Both the position numbers and the translations under genes were made by a program. This document shows positions 1 through 6,223 of a stretch of DNA of 7,476 nt, piece by piece. The stretch is from Moraxellaceae bacterium (GTDB lineage: Bacteria; Pseudomonadota; Gammaproteobacteria; Pseudomonadales; Moraxellaceae), in NCBI GenBank assembly GCA_030684415.1, contig JAUXNL010000554.1:1-7476 (forward strand). The letters run 5' to 3'. Position 1 is the first letter of the stretch. Each line of letters starts with the position of its first letter. Under the pieces are notes generated by a model, which ran no database searches, was not told the origin of the DNA, and worked only from the letters and a program-made list of their open reading frames with translations.

Positions 1-2
1 AT

Positions 3-149
3 CCACGGTTCGCAGAGCTGTACAAAAAATGATCCACACTTTTACACACGCATCCACGGCAAAACCGTGGAAATAATATCTTTTAATATCAATTAGATAG
101 TTTTCAAAACACCCCAATCCACGGTTCCACGGTTTGCGCTGCGTGTGTA
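3..149. repeat. CCACGGTT repeat cluster, candidate replication origin
   Basis: Seen: CCACGGTT occurs at 3-10 and as a perfect tandem pair at 119-126 and 127-134. Its reverse complement AACCGTGG lies at 63-70 and forms a hairpin with CCACGG at 54-59 (6-bp stem 54-59/65-70, 5-base loop). A 10-bp perfect inverted repeat, TACACACGCA at 43-52 and TGCGTGTGTA at 140-149, brackets most of the cluster. TGATCCACA at 30-38 matches the DnaA box TTATNCACA at 8 of 9 positions. Bases 71-118 between the repeats are strongly AT-rich. Known: iterons, a DnaA box and an AT-rich unwinding zone are typical of theta origins bound by a Rep or primase protein. Inference: an origin or Rep-binding region whose initiator gene may lie just left of the window. 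It could instead be an operator array for a repressor. Confidence 0.5.
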
Positions 150-311
150 CCCCCCCTTTTCAAAATAGTCACATCTGCCCGGACAACGCGAATCTTCCGA
201 CGAATTAAAAAAAACCGCAGATTTTTTAATCAGTTAAAAACGCCGGCTGTGCGCAACAGCTGCGCGTTCTGGCCCCGGACGCACGTCTGCCAAAAAAATA
301 ACAGGCAAAGA
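150..311. other. Non-coding stretch between repeat cluster and cos
   Basis: No convincing gene is seen here on either strand. The stretch opens with a run of seven C then TTTT (150-160). It contains a second copy of the 9-mer TTTTCAAAA (157-165; the first is at 101-109). It also has an AT-only inverted repeat, ATTAAAAAA at 204-212 against TTTTTTAAT at 222-230. That arm pair could be a weak terminator for a gene entering from the left or simply bent DNA. In P2 the matching interval is the non-coding right end next to cos, so lack of genes is expected. Confidence 0.5.
246..265. repeat. Interlocked 5-bp palindromes left of cos
   Basis: Four contiguous pentamers read GCTGT (246-250), GCGCA (251-255), ACAGC (256-260) and TGCGC (261-265). 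The first pairs with the third and the second with the fourth, giving an A-B-A'-B' arrangement in which only one of the two hairpins can form at a time. The block ends about 50 bases left of the predicted cos overhang. A protein-binding site, for example for the terminase small subunit, is a possible role, but nothing in the sequence proves it. Confidence 0.35.
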
Positions 312-350
312 CCGCCGGCGGGGCGGGGAGTTGACGGCGCGCGGACGGTG
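312..350. other. cos: cos site (cohesive-end packaging site), P2 type
   Basis: From memory of the P2 left end, the 19-base overhang starts GGCGAGGCGGGGA and ends AC. Here bases 317-335 start GGCGGGGCGGGGA and end AC, matching at 14 of 19 positions without gaps. The following 15 bases (336-350) match at 13 of 15, including GCGCGC and GACGGTG. A perfect 10-bp palindrome CCGCCGGCGG (312-321) is centred at 316/317, exactly where the top-strand nick would fall. The place is also right: in P2, cos is followed by a GC-rich terminator and then the end of Q. Terminase (the M and P products) would cut here to make the virion ends. Exact nick positions are inferred by analogy. Confidence 0.8.
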
Positions 351-360
351 CCGGCCGGGC

Positions 361-384
361 AAAAAAAAGCCGCCCGGAGGCGGC
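361..384 (-). terminator. Intrinsic terminator of the leftward P-Q operon
   Basis: GCCGCC (369-374) and GGCGGC (379-384) form a 6-bp all-GC stem with the 4-base loop CGGA. On the minus strand the stem is followed directly by eight T (361-368 are A on the plus strand). It lies 21 bases beyond the Q stop codon. Read on the plus strand there is no T run after the stem, so it works in one direction only. P2 has a very similar hairpin in the same place, as I recall it. It should stop portal/terminase transcripts before they cross cos. Confidence 0.9.
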
Positions 385-405
385 AAAGGGGAGAGATTGG
401 TTTGA

Positions 406-1479
406 TCAGTAGGCAGGATCCTGCCGTGGGCTCAGAGAGTCACCCAGGACATAAGGCCGGAAGCGAACAACCTCTTCGCCCACCCTTTCATTGATTTCCA
501 TGAACACTGCCTGCAGCGGCTCCAGCTCGTTCGCCACAAACACCTTGGCAGCTTTTTCAACGTCACCGAATCCGCCAGCGTTACCAGGCACGATGCCCAT
601 CAACTGCGGCGGAATCCTGTGGCCGGCCAGCTGATCATCGCGAGTGATGTTTTTCATATTGAGAAACTCATCCTTGGCTGCAACCTCTGACACAGGGATG
701 ATCTGGATCCCATCCTTCTTCCCGTTCGGGCTGTACAGGAACAGGTTGCGGAAGTTGCCCACACCCTTGCTGGCTTTCAGGGCTTCCCTCATCGCGTCGA
801 TGTCTTTCTGGTCCTGGGCAGGATCAGACACATACATGATGAACCCTGCGTGGCTGCCATTCAGATAGTACCGGCGCCGGAACAATGTCGCAGACTCGTT
901 GAGCCAGGCAGACTGCAGAGATCCCAGATAATCAGGCAGTCCATAAATGTCCTGGTCAATGTCCGGCTCCATCAGGTGTATAACCCGACCAGCCGGCAGC
1001 TCTGTTCGATCCAAATAGTTCGGCACCCAGAAGTACCGGTCATTCTTACCGCGTCGGGTGTACTTTGCCCGCAAGTGATGCATGGGCAAATTTTTCCCCA
1101 GCCTGCCGACACGCTCTTCGAGGTACCCGTTGCCAAACACCAGGTAGTCAAGAGCCAGCCCGCTGAACGCACGCCGGCCCAGCAGTGGGTGAGGTATGAA
1201 CGTGCGCAGCAGGATGTTCCGTTTTACCTGCAGGGCGCTACCATGGTGGGCCGTTGCCCTGTAGCTTTTTGCCAGGATAGAAAATGGGACAGGTGGCTCA
1301 TACCATTCGTCCGGAGAGAGCCACAAACCCTCATAGAAAAAATCCCGCATGCTGGTTACTGGCTCCGGATCACCAAAGCTGAACGCCTGGACACCCGATG
1401 GACTATCACTTGAATGCACTACAGGCAAATCCGCCTGGGCCTTTTCGGCGCGCATGCGCCTGTTGCTACGTTTGCTCAT
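406..1479 (-). CDS. Q: Phage portal protein (P2 gpQ family)
   Basis: Portal (connector) protein that forms the ring at one capsid vertex. DNA is pumped through it by the terminase, and the neck and tail attach to it. The product is 357 aa, close to the roughly 344 aa of P2 gpQ. Family signatures include DYLVFGNGY (111-119), YGLPDYLG (179-186), and the highly conserved C-terminal block IPPQLMG (289-295) followed by GGFGD (302-306). The first 20 residues are basic and poorly conserved. The start is set by an ATGA overlap with the terminase stop and by a GGAG ribosome site at 1488-1491, 8 bases upstream. It is therefore co-transcribed with and translationally coupled to P. The ends are intact and a terminator follows 21 bases after the stop. 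Identification is by family resemblance and gene order. Confidence 0.95.
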   Translation of the reverse strand: MSKRSNRRMRAEKAQADLPVVHSSDSPSGVQAFSFGDPEPVTSMRDFFYEGLWLSPDEWYEPPVPFSILAKSYRATAHHGSALQVKRNILLRTFIPHPLLGRRAFSGLALDYLVFGNGYLEERVGRLGKNLPMHHLRAKYTRRGKNDRYFWVPNYLDRTELPAGRVIHLMEPDIDQDIYGLPDYLGSLQSAWLNESATLFRRRYYLNGSHAGFIMYVSDPAQDQKDIDAMREALKASKGVGNFRNLFLYSPNGKKDGIQIIPVSEVAAKDEFLNMKNITRDDQLAGHRIPPQLMGIVPGNAGGFGDVEKAAKVFVANELEPLQAVFMEINERVGEEVVRFRPYVLGDSLSPRQDPAY

Positions 1480-3257
1480 TCGTACATCTCCATCATTGAT
1501 TGCCCCGTGCCCTCTTCAGCGGCGCCGGTAATTGGTTCAAAGTGCAAGGCATGCATCACCGCCCAGGCGAGATCCGCATGGCCGGTTAAACGATTGCGCC
1601 CTGATGTGTAAGTCAACTGCCGACCACTGGCGGTGAGCTCGCGTTTGATTGCCATGAACGATTGAGCCATATCAGCCCAGCCCGCATCGAACTCCAGGCG
1701 GCCTTTGCGCATGATCTGCTGTGCCTGCATAACCATGCGAGATTTCAGTCCAATGTCGTAGCGATACCTGGTCAGCGTCGGGAACCACTTCGCAACATGC
1801 TCTGCCACCGCTTCACCCAGGCCGCTGACATCGATGCCGATGTGCTCGATCTTGTATTTGTTGCGCAGAGCTTTGATGAAGTCTGCCTGCGCCTGGTAGT
1901 CCTCGCCTTTGAGCCTGTGTTTTTCCAGGACTCGGTGTTTGCCAGTTGCCGATCGTGCCGGCAGCACCACAACCAGCCCGGCACCATCACCATCCTCGCC
2001 GGTACCGGTCGGGTCATAGCCCACCCACACGCCGCGATCACCGACCGGACGCGGTGCAAATGGCCGGTAGTCCTCCCACACCTCCCAGCTATCCACCATG
2101 CACGGATGGACCAGTGACAACGGGAATGCCGACTGGGTATCGTCGACAAACTGACACATCAGCAGATTGGCAAATTCATCCGGAGAGTACTCAAGCTGCA
2201 GCTGCTCGATGTCGAACAGATCGCAGCCGCCAGCCACCGCGTCCAGGACAGTGACGATCTGACGCCACTGGCCATCCGGGCACAGCACGCCGCCGGCCAG
2301 AGCTGCGTGCGAGACATCGAACTCCTGCCGATCGGCTTTCTGCCGTCGCTTGTTGAACAGCTCACCAGACCAGAACGGGTAACCTTCATGCGCAAACGAT
2401 GAGGGTGTTGAAAAGTAGGTCTGTCTCCATTTCTTGTGCATCGCCATGCCAGAGGCGACTTTGCGGAACTGCTGGAATCCGTGGATCCAGAAGTACTCAT
2501 CCATGAACAGATCGCCATGGTATGACTGAGCTGTGCGGAAATTGGTGCCCAGAAAGTGCAGCTCCGCACCGTTGTCCAGGATAATCGGATCCCCTTTCAA
2601 CTCAACATCACAAACTTCCTTGACGAACTGGACAATGTACGCGCGGAACACGTGCGCCTGTGCTTTGGATGCTGACAGGAATATTTTATTCCGGCCATTC
2701 TCGAATGCATCAACCACAGCCTCTCGCGCAAAGTACCAAGTGGCACCAATTTGTCGGGATTTAAGGATGTTCCGGATGCGGTGCTTAATGCCTGCATCGT
2801 GCCAGGTGCGCTGGTAGTCAAACAGTGAATCGTCGAACGCCGCACGAAGATCAGCGACCTGCTCTTCATCCAGATAGTTGCGCTTTTTCTTCCGGGTGCG
2901 AGGTGCCTCATTTCGGGCATTGATATTCGGGTTAAGGTCGGCCTCTTTGCCGGTCTCACTGTATTTGTGAACCCTGGCCAGACGTACCATCTGCCTGCCC
3001 AGCAGATCGATCTCTTTGAAGTCCTTGCCTTCCTTTTGCTCTTTGGTAATGAGCTGGACCATCCTGGCTTCCAGGGCGCCCTCAACACGCTGCACCGGTG
3101 ACGCGTCCGCCCAACCCTCGCGGATTTTCCATGAGTGGATTGTTGCTGCGGGCATTTCCAGCAATTCTGCGATGCGCGCTACCCGCCAGCCCTGCCAGTA
3201 CAAATGGCGGGCGCTGGTTCTGGGTCCATCTGCAGTCAGGTTGTCAGCGGTATTCAT
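1476..3257 (-). CDS. P: Terminase large subunit, ATPase and nuclease (P2 gpP)
   Basis: Motor that cuts DNA at cos and drives it into the procapsid through the portal. At 593 aa it matches the about 590 aa of P2 gpP. An N-terminal helix-turn-helix (about 15-50, ending IHSWKIREGW) is typical of this terminase family. The ATPase part has a deviant Walker A, SRQIGAT (167-173), Walker B LFMDE (250-254), and a likely coupling motif STP (283-285). The nuclease part, RNase H-like, carries acidic residues in VGYDPTG (D415), IGIDVSG (D476) and GHADLAW (D562). The ATG at 3257 gives the expected N-terminus ahead of the HTH; only a weak GGCGGG precedes it, so translation may be modest. It heads the leftward operon, diverging from O, and its last four bases overlap the start of Q. 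No frameshift or missing core motif is seen. Confidence 0.96.
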   Translation of the reverse strand: MNTADNLTADGPRTSARHLYWQGWRVARIAELLEMPAATIHSWKIREGWADASPVQRVEGALEARMVQLITKEQKEGKDFKEIDLLGRQMVRLARVHKYSETGKEADLNPNINARNEAPRTRKKKRNYLDEEQVADLRAAFDDSLFDYQRTWHDAGIKHRIRNILKSRQIGATWYFAREAVVDAFENGRNKIFLSASKAQAHVFRAYIVQFVKEVCDVELKGDPIILDNGAELHFLGTNFRTAQSYHGDLFMDEYFWIHGFQQFRKVASGMAMHKKWRQTYFSTPSSFAHEGYPFWSGELFNKRRQKADRQEFDVSHAALAGGVLCPDGQWRQIVTVLDAVAGGCDLFDIEQLQLEYSPDEFANLLMCQFVDDTQSAFPLSLVHPCMVDSWEVWEDYRPFAPRPVGDRGVWVGYDPTGTGEDGDGAGLVVVLPARSATGKHRVLEKHRLKGEDYQAQADFIKALRNKYKIEHIGIDVSGLGEAVAEHVAKWFPTLTRYRYDIGLKSRMVMQAQQIMRKGRLEFDAGWADMAQSFMAIKRELTASGRQLTYTSGRNRLTGHADLAWAVMHALHFEPITGAAEEGTGQSMMEMYE

Positions 3258-3403
3258 GCCCGCCAGCGTACCCGCGCGCGCGACCCTTGATCCTGCTGCC
3301 AGTTCGTAACCACGGGCGCTAAGAAGCGAACCGCTGGAACCTTTGGGCCTGTGCGGTGAATCTGCTCACAACACGAACAGCCCACCCAACCAGGAGCGCG
3401 CTA
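3258..3403. promoter_or_regulatory. Divergent P/O intergenic region, expected late promoters
   Basis: These 146 bases separate the leftward P-Q pair from the rightward O operon, so at least two divergent promoters are expected here, as in P2. I could not find a P2-type activator site (TGT, 12 bases, ACA); the nearest pair, TGT at 3350 and ACA at 3368, is separated by 15 bases. No convincing -35/-10 pair was seen either. A (CG)5 run lies at 3273-3282 and a small CGCT/AGCG hairpin at 3317-3328. The end near O carries its ribosome site, AGGAG (3392-3396). The promoter role is inferred from gene arrangement only. Confidence 0.55.
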
Positions 3404-4246
3404 ATGAAATGGTTCCGCGTCGCCGTAGAAGGCGCCACGACTGATGGCCGAAAGATGTCACGTCAGTGGATCGAACAGATGGCCAAAAATTTCAACCCGA
3501 CCGTTTACGGCGCCCGCATCTGGCAGGAGCATATTCGCGGACTGTTTCACGACGGTCCGTTTACTGCCCTGGGTGATGTGAAGGCCGTCAAAGCCGAGGA
3601 AATCACCGAAGGTCCACTGACGGGGAAACTCGCACTGTATGTCCAGCTGGACCCAACTGATGAGCTGAAAGAGATCAATGGCAAGCGCCAGAAAATCTAC
3701 TCATCCATTGAAGTGGATCCAGAATTTGCAGACACCGGCGAAGCCTATCTGATTGGAATGGCTGTCACCGATTCACCTGCCAGCCTGGGTACGGAAATGC
3801 TGCAGTTCAGCGCCCAGCAGGGCAGCAAGTCTCCCCTGGCGAATCGCAAACAGCGCCCGGAAAACTTGTTCACCGCCGCAGTCGAAATTGACCTGGCTGA
3901 GCTTTTCACCGAGCAGGATCCCGCATCGGAAGATCCAAAAAGTTCTGGTCCGTCATTGCTGGATAGCGTCAAAGCCTTATTCGCCCGCATGGGTGACAAG
4001 GCAAAAGGCGACATCACAGCCTTCCGCGCTGACCTGGAAAAAACACTGGGTCTGTTCGTAGAAAAGCATTCCGATCTGGAGAAGAAATTCACGTCCAGCG
4101 AGGCCGCCTTCAACTCCCTGAAGACAGAGCACGAAGCATTGAAAAAACGCTTCGATGATCTGTACACCAGACTGGACAACGACCCAGATCAGCCCAATCG
4201 CTCTCCCGCCACTGGTGGCGAGACCGTTGAACTGACCGACTGTTAA
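3404..4246 (+). CDS. O: Capsid scaffolding protein with serine protease (P2 gpO)
   Basis: Internal scaffold that directs assembly of the major capsid protein, then cleaves itself and capsid subunits during head maturation. The product is 280 aa; P2 gpO is about 284. From P2 work the catalytic triad is Asp19, His48 and Ser107. The equivalents here appear to be D14 (in TTDGR), H43 (in EHIRG) and S101 (in YSSIE), so the protease should be active. The conserved DSPASLGTE (123-131) follows the protease core. Residues about 180-260 are charged and heptad-like, fitting the coiled-coil scaffold domain, and the C-terminus RSPATGG...C resembles that of P2. I chose the ATG at 3404, 7 bases after AGGAG, over an in-frame GTG at 3356 that lacks a ribosome site and adds 16 unrelated residues. 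First gene of the rightward late operon. Confidence 0.95.
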   Translation: MKWFRVAVEGATTDGRKMSRQWIEQMAKNFNPTVYGARIWQEHIRGLFHDGPFTALGDVKAVKAEEITEGPLTGKLALYVQLDPTDELKEINGKRQKIYSSIEVDPEFADTGEAYLIGMAVTDSPASLGTEMLQFSAQQGSKSPLANRKQRPENLFTAAVEIDLAELFTEQDPASEDPKSSGPSLLDSVKALFARMGDKAKGDITAFRADLEKTLGLFVEKHSDLEKKFTSSEAAFNSLKTEHEALKKRFDDLYTRLDNDPDQPNRSPATGGETVELTDC

Positions 4247-4304
4247 ACAACTGAAAACTGGCTTACCGCTAAATAAATTACTGACTTAATGCAAGGACCT
4301 GACC

Positions 4305-5342
4305 ATGCGAAATAATACCCGAGTCGCCTACAACCAACTCCTCGCCCGAGTTGCAGCGCTGTCTGGCGTAAGTGATGCATCAAAAGCATTTAGTGTTGAG
4401 CCGAGCGTACAACAAACACTGGAGTCCAAGATTCAGGAATCCAGCGAATTCCTTGCTGGAATCAACATCGTTGGTGTCGATGAGATCAAGGGTGAAAAAC
4501 TTGGTCTGGGCATCAGCGGACCAATTGCTGCCCGCACAAATGTTGCAGCCAACGACCGTGCTCCGCGTGATCTGACCACGCTGGATGACAATGGCTACGA
4601 GTGCTTCAGCACTGAATTTGATACGTTCCTGGCGTGGTCAAAACTGGATGCATGGGCCAAGTTCCCCGACTTCCAGACACGTGTTCGGAACGCGATCATC
4701 AGGCAACAAGCTCTCGATCGGATCATGATCGGATTCAATGGCACCAGTGCTGCAACTGCCAGCGACCGAACTGCCAACCCATTGCTGCAGGACGTCAATA
4801 TCGGTTGGCTGCAGAAATACCGAACCCATGCAGCCGCGCGAGTTCTCAGCGAAGTGGTTGAGGATTCGGATGAAATCACTGTCGGCTCGGATGGTGACTA
4901 CAAAAATCTGGACGCACTGGTGTTCGATGCCGTCAACAACATGATTGACCCCTGGTTCCGCGAGTCTACGGATCTGGTGGCGATCATGGGTCGCCAAATG
5001 TTGGCCGACAAGTATTTCCCTTTGATCAGCCAGCACGCACAAACCCCGACTGAAAACCGGGCTCTTGACATGATTCTGAGCCAGAAGCGTGTTGGCGGAC
5101 TGGGTGCGGTACGGGTGCCATTTATGCCCGACGGCACAATTTTCATCACCAGTATGGAAAATCTGTCCCTCTACTGGCAGAACGGCAGCCGCCGACGCCA
5201 TATGGTAGAAAACCCGAAGCGCAAGCGCGTGGAGAACTACGAGTCCAGCAATGATGCGTATGTTGTTGAGGACTACGGCTTCGGCTGCCTGATTGAAAAC
5301 ATCAAATTTGTCGAGCCAGAGGTAGACAACGGCGACGACTGA
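4305..5342 (+). CDS. N: Major capsid protein precursor (P2 gpN)
   Basis: Main shell protein of the icosahedral head, with the HK97 fold expected of this family. Length is 345 aa against about 357 in P2. Strongly conserved stretches include VEPSVQQTL (31-39), QESSEFL (44-50), a KGEK motif (62-65), NPLLQDV and GWLQKYR in the middle, GRQMLADKYFP, and RVENYESSN...VVEDYG near the C-terminus. P2 gpN is cleaved after residue 31; by alignment the matching site here is after F29 (KAF|SVEP), so a delta domain of 29 residues is predicted to be removed by the O protease. The ATG at 4305 has AAGGA at 4293-4297, 7 bases upstream. It follows O by 58 AT-rich bases and is followed by a hairpin (5376-5415) that may set it apart from downstream genes in expression. 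Confidence 0.96.
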   Translation: MRNNTRVAYNQLLARVAALSGVSDASKAFSVEPSVQQTLESKIQESSEFLAGINIVGVDEIKGEKLGLGISGPIAARTNVAANDRAPRDLTTLDDNGYECFSTEFDTFLAWSKLDAWAKFPDFQTRVRNAIIRQQALDRIMIGFNGTSAATASDRTANPLLQDVNIGWLQKYRTHAAARVLSEVVEDSDEITVGSDGDYKNLDALVFDAVNNMIDPWFRESTDLVAIMGRQMLADKYFPLISQHAQTPTENRALDMILSQKRVGGLGAVRVPFMPDGTIFITSMENLSLYWQNGSRRRHMVENPKRKRVENYESSNDAYVVEDYGFGCLIENIKFVEPEVDNGDD

Positions 5343-5375
5343 TCCCACAACCCCTGAGAGTAGTAGTAGTGCCTT

Positions 5376-5415
5376 CCAGGGCATCCAGCACTAAAGCTGG
5401 CTCTGCCCTGGTTTT
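5376..5415 (+). terminator. Terminator-like hairpin between N and M
   Basis: CCAGGGCA (5376-5383) pairs perfectly with TGCCCTGG (5404-5411), and the stem is followed at once by TTTT (5412-5415). Inside it a second stem CCAGC (5385-5389) pairs with GCTGG (5396-5400) across a six-base loop. This is a good intrinsic terminator shape, although the T run is short. It lies 33 bases after the N stop and just before the ribosome site of M (GGAG 5420-5423). Because M, L and X follow on the same strand, it is likely a partial terminator or attenuator that keeps capsid protein in excess over small terminase. It could instead stabilise the 3' end of a processed N message. Confidence 0.65.
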
Positions 5416-5430
5416 ATACGGAGAACGAGC

Positions 5431-6126
5431 ATGCTAACCCCCGCCCGCAAACACTTCCTTCAGAAAACCGCTGCGCTGGCGGCTGGCGATACAGCTACTG
5501 GAGAAACCCAAACCGGCGATCAATACGAACTGATGATGGCGGCGCTGTATGAGGCGCGCAGGACGTTAAAATCAATTCAGTCGATTGAAGCGAAAGTTGC
5601 CAAAAAGCGCGAGCTGGCACCACAGTTTTACCCGTACATCGCAGGTGTGCTTGAGGGTGGAAATGGCGCGCAAGACGAAGTGCTGATGACTCTCATGGCC
5701 TGGTTATTTGACATCGGTGAAATTTCCGCCGGTCTCGATATCGCAGCGTACGCCCTGCATCACGGCATTAGCACACCAGATCGATTTCAGCGTGACACTG
5801 CCAGCCTGGTCGCTGAGCAGGTGGCCGAAGAGGCCCTGAAAACGCTCACTGAACTGGAAAAAACCGAAGGCGCCGAACACAACTACCCGTTGCTGGACAA
5901 TCTTGTGCGCACCGATCAGCTCACTGCCCGTGCTGACATGCACGATCAGATCCGGGCAAAACTTCACAAAGCGCTCGGCTATGCCAATCGACAATGCGGC
6001 CGCACAGAAGAAGCCATTTCACACCTGAATCGCGCTCTGCAACTTAACGAAAAAGTGGGCGTGAAGAAGGACATCGAAAAACTGGAACGTGATCTGAAGA
6101 ATCAGCAAAAAAGCGAACAGACGTAA
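5431..6126 (+). CDS. M: Terminase small subunit (P2 gpM)
   Basis: DNA-recognition partner of the large terminase, expected to bind near cos and load the motor there. The product is 231 aa, somewhat shorter than the about 247 aa of P2. The N-terminus MLTPARKHF resembles the family. The best-conserved core is KKRELAP (58-64) followed by GVLEGGNGAQDEVLMT (72-87). Residues about 174-222 form two or three amphipathic helices with a TPR-like look and include the family block VGVKKDIEKLERDLK. The chain ends soon after, without the long basic tail I recall from P2 gpM. The ATG at 5431 follows GGAG (5420-5423) by 7 bases. It sits between two intercistronic hairpins, which suggests its dosage is controlled separately from N and L. 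Confidence 0.93.
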   Translation: MLTPARKHFLQKTAALAAGDTATGETQTGDQYELMMAALYEARRTLKSIQSIEAKVAKKRELAPQFYPYIAGVLEGGNGAQDEVLMTLMAWLFDIGEISAGLDIAAYALHHGISTPDRFQRDTASLVAEQVAEEALKTLTELEKTEGAEHNYPLLDNLVRTDQLTARADMHDQIRAKLHKALGYANRQCGRTEEAISHLNRALQLNEKVGVKKDIEKLERDLKNQQKSEQT

Positions 6127-6153
6127 CAGCAACCGAGTCGCACGCCGACGCCA

Positions 6154-6207
6154 GGGGGGCGCCGGGCCGGGGTGATCGTTCTCCCTCCGAGTCCCGGCCC
6201 ACCCCCC
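6154..6207 (+). promoter_or_regulatory. GC-rich hairpin in the M-L gap
   Basis: GGGCCGGG (6164-6171) pairs perfectly with CCCGGCCC (6193-6200). Outside it GGGGGG (6154-6159) pairs with CCCCCC (6202-6207), with CGCC opposite a single A as an internal loop. That gives 14 GC pairs around a 21-base loop. No T run follows, so it is not a classic intrinsic terminator. The 3' arm ends 5 bases before the probable ribosome site of L (GAGAGG, 6213-6218). It may tune L translation, block exonuclease decay of the upstream message, or pause RNA polymerase. The effect is inferred; the pairing is plain in the sequence. Confidence 0.6.
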
Positions 6208-6223
6208 TACCTGAGAGGCCCGT

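Noticed and set aside
3..134. CRISPR array
   Set aside because: Repeats are only 8 bases, irregularly spaced, partly in opposite orientation, and there are no cas genes.
249..494. Rightward 81-codon open frame across cos and the terminator
   Set aside because: It starts without a ribosome site, runs through the cos-like region and the terminator hairpin, and enters the end of Q antisense. Its composition is Arg/Pro/Gly-rich, as expected of GC-rich non-coding DNA.
850..1413. 187-codon open frame antisense to the portal gene
   Set aside because: It lies wholly inside the well-supported Q gene and has no recognisable family features. GC-rich genes often leave such long opposite-strand frames.
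3273..3282. (CG)5 run as a Z-DNA or regulatory element
   Set aside because: Ten bases of alternating CG are too short and too common in GC-rich DNA to claim a function.
3350..3370. TGT/ACA pair as an Ogr activator site
   Set aside because: The half-sites are 15 bases apart, not 12, and the pair is too close to the O start codon for an activator site about 55 bases before a transcript start.
3356..3403. Upstream GTG start adding 16 residues to the scaffold protein
   Set aside because: No ribosome site precedes it, while AGGAG sits 7 bases before the ATG at 3404. The shorter protein also matches the family N-terminus.
5361..5370. TAG trinucleotide repeat after the capsid stop
   Set aside because: Only three units plus one base; it is too short to treat as a meaningful repeat or phase-variable tract.
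4638..5384. 248-codon leftward open frame opposite the capsid gene
   Set aside because: It is antisense to a conserved major capsid gene, has no good ribosome site, and would be alone against a rightward operon. Its hydrophobic start comes from the intergenic hairpin region.
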